NCBI GenBank assembly: GCA_004802705.1
Contig: SGPL01000285.1
Location: 1-42,949 of the forward strand
Length of the DNA stretch: 42,949 nt
Source: Bondarzewia mesenterica
Taxonomy: Eukaryota > Basidiomycota > Agaricomycetes > Russulales > Bondarzewiaceae
Direction of reading: 5' to 3'
Below the pieces are notes generated by a model. That model worked only from the letters and a program-made list of their open reading frames with translations. It had not been told where the DNA came from and ran no database searches. The first letter of the stretch is position 1, and each line of letters starts with the position of its first letter. Made by a program: the position numbers and the translations under genes. Of the stretch, positions 42,245-42,949 are shown piece after piece.

Positions 42245-42634
42245 GCACCAGATCTTATCGGTTCCACGCCGTGGCCTCGAGGCAAACCAGCGGAGGCCGG
42301 GCGACACAACAACTCAAAGTTACTCAATCAATGAAGCACACTCGACATCGACTTTGCCCAACTACACAAAACAGATTCCATTTCACGTTGCGAGTAAAAA
42401 AGGAGGAAAAAAGAACAAATATAAAGTACAAAGGAGGCCGACACGAGCAAGGGAGGAATGAGGGGTGGGTATGAACGCTATCGGGAGAACTTGAAGAGGA
42501 CATCAATGGAGTAGAGATAGATTGAGTAGCGCGGTCATCCCTGGCTACCCCCAAGACCCAAGGTAACCACTCGATTATTATCTACGTTCGGTGGAGTCCA
42601 TTCACCGACAGGCATCAACTCGACGGAACATCCA
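42245..42634. other. 3' flank of ATG8, no gene seen
   Basis: The stretch between the mobile element and the ATG8 stop codon holds no coding signal. It is probably the ATG8 3' untranslated region and downstream sequence. Confidence 0.5.
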
Positions 42635-42949
42635 TCATGCGTCTGATGGCAGCTCAATCCATCCCTTCTGCCCAAACGTATTCTCCCCAGAGTAGCTAAC
42701 GTACAAGAAATTGTCTTCATCCCTGGAGAATACGTGTCAGTCATTGAGAGTACGGCGTAGAGAGGACAGTATACGAACTTATGCTCCTCATAGATCGCAC
42801 TCATCAGCGCCGCTGTTGGTGGAAGGATCTCATCGACAAAGATAAAGATGGCCTTCTCCGGCGCGAGCTTGATGCGCTTTCGAATCACATATACGAACTG
42901 CCCGACCGTAAGATCCTAGTGATAGTGCAGCAGGCGCAGACAACAGTCA
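42635..42949 (-). CDS. ATG8: Autophagy ubiquitin-like protein ATG8 (5' part outside window)
   Basis: The last two coding exons are seen, 42915-42779 and 42722-42635, with an acceptor at 42917-42916. They encode [17 protein letters not shown], then [21 protein letters not shown] and, after the intron, [17 protein letters not shown]. This is the C-terminal half of ATG8, which is near-invariant across fungi. ATG4 cuts after the Gly of TFG; the exposed Gly is then joined to phosphatidylethanolamine on the phagophore. The tail removed here is [11 protein letters not shown], 11 residues, longer than in many fungi. The upstream exons lie beyond 42949. Confidence 0.95.

Noticed and set aside
42085..42327. 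Minus-strand open frame over the right end of the mobile element
   Set aside because: It crosses the transposon boundary and is built from the subterminal motif array, so it is not a gene.
1..42949. CRISPR arrays, rRNA genes, bacterial operons or organelle DNA
   Set aside because: None is present. Spliceosomal introns throughout show nuclear fungal DNA.

Overview
The window is nuclear DNA from a filamentous basidiomycete, most likely an Agaricomycete. Almost every gene is split by short introns, mostly about 48-75 nt, with GT-AG ends and CTAAC/CTGAC-like branch points. Genes are dense on both strands, and a secreted KEX2-repeat-type protein, a GPI-type cupredoxin and a Crinkler-like NTPase-nuclease fit that group. 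The genus cannot be fixed from sequence alone. Bases about 16.6-20.8 kb carry many Ns, and several genes contain single-base excesses, mostly in homopolymers, so part of the assembly is of lower quality.

Layout. 1-4.1 kb: an RBM5/RBM10-like splicing factor (minus, running off the left edge) lies head to head with a complex I B15/NDUFB4-like subunit, which converges on COQ7. 4.9-6.3 kb: a secreted, repeat-built protein with six Arg-Arg sites. 6.7-8.3 kb: an MFS monocarboxylate-type transporter, followed by tRNA-Ser(AGA). 8.8-11.8 kb: a GH31 alpha-xylosidase-like gene with an in-frame stop, diverging from a PLP serine/threonine ammonia-lyase (12.3-13.7 kb). 13.9-14.2 kb: PET100-like. 14.9-16.3 kb: a Gln/Pro-rich protein. 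16.5-18.0 kb: an orphan gene. 19.2-22.9 kb: a Crinkler-like P-loop NTPase with a C-terminal nuclease-like domain. 23.5-25.7 kb: glutamate decarboxylase. 26.7-28.5 kb: the DNA polymerase delta small subunit, with three ACGCGT boxes in its promoter. 30.0-31.0 kb: a cupredoxin. 31.4-35.0 kb: HID1. 35.3-36.8 kb: a RAD57-like recombinase. 37.5-40.2 kb: two convergent polytopic membrane proteins. 41.6-42.2 kb: a 657-bp non-autonomous hAT-type element with a perfect 8-bp target duplication. 42.6 kb to the right edge: ATG8.

Most genes are unrelated housekeeping genes, and there is no biosynthetic cluster. Three genes serve mitochondrial respiration (the complex I subunit, COQ7 and PET100), and two serve DNA replication and repair (POLD2 and RAD57). 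The most interesting items are the KEX2-repeat precursor, the hAT-type MITE, the Crinkler-like gene, the ACGCGT cluster, three GC-AG introns and a 5-nt microexon. Exon boundaries were derived by hand from splice consensus, reading frame and family conservation; none was confirmed with transcripts.
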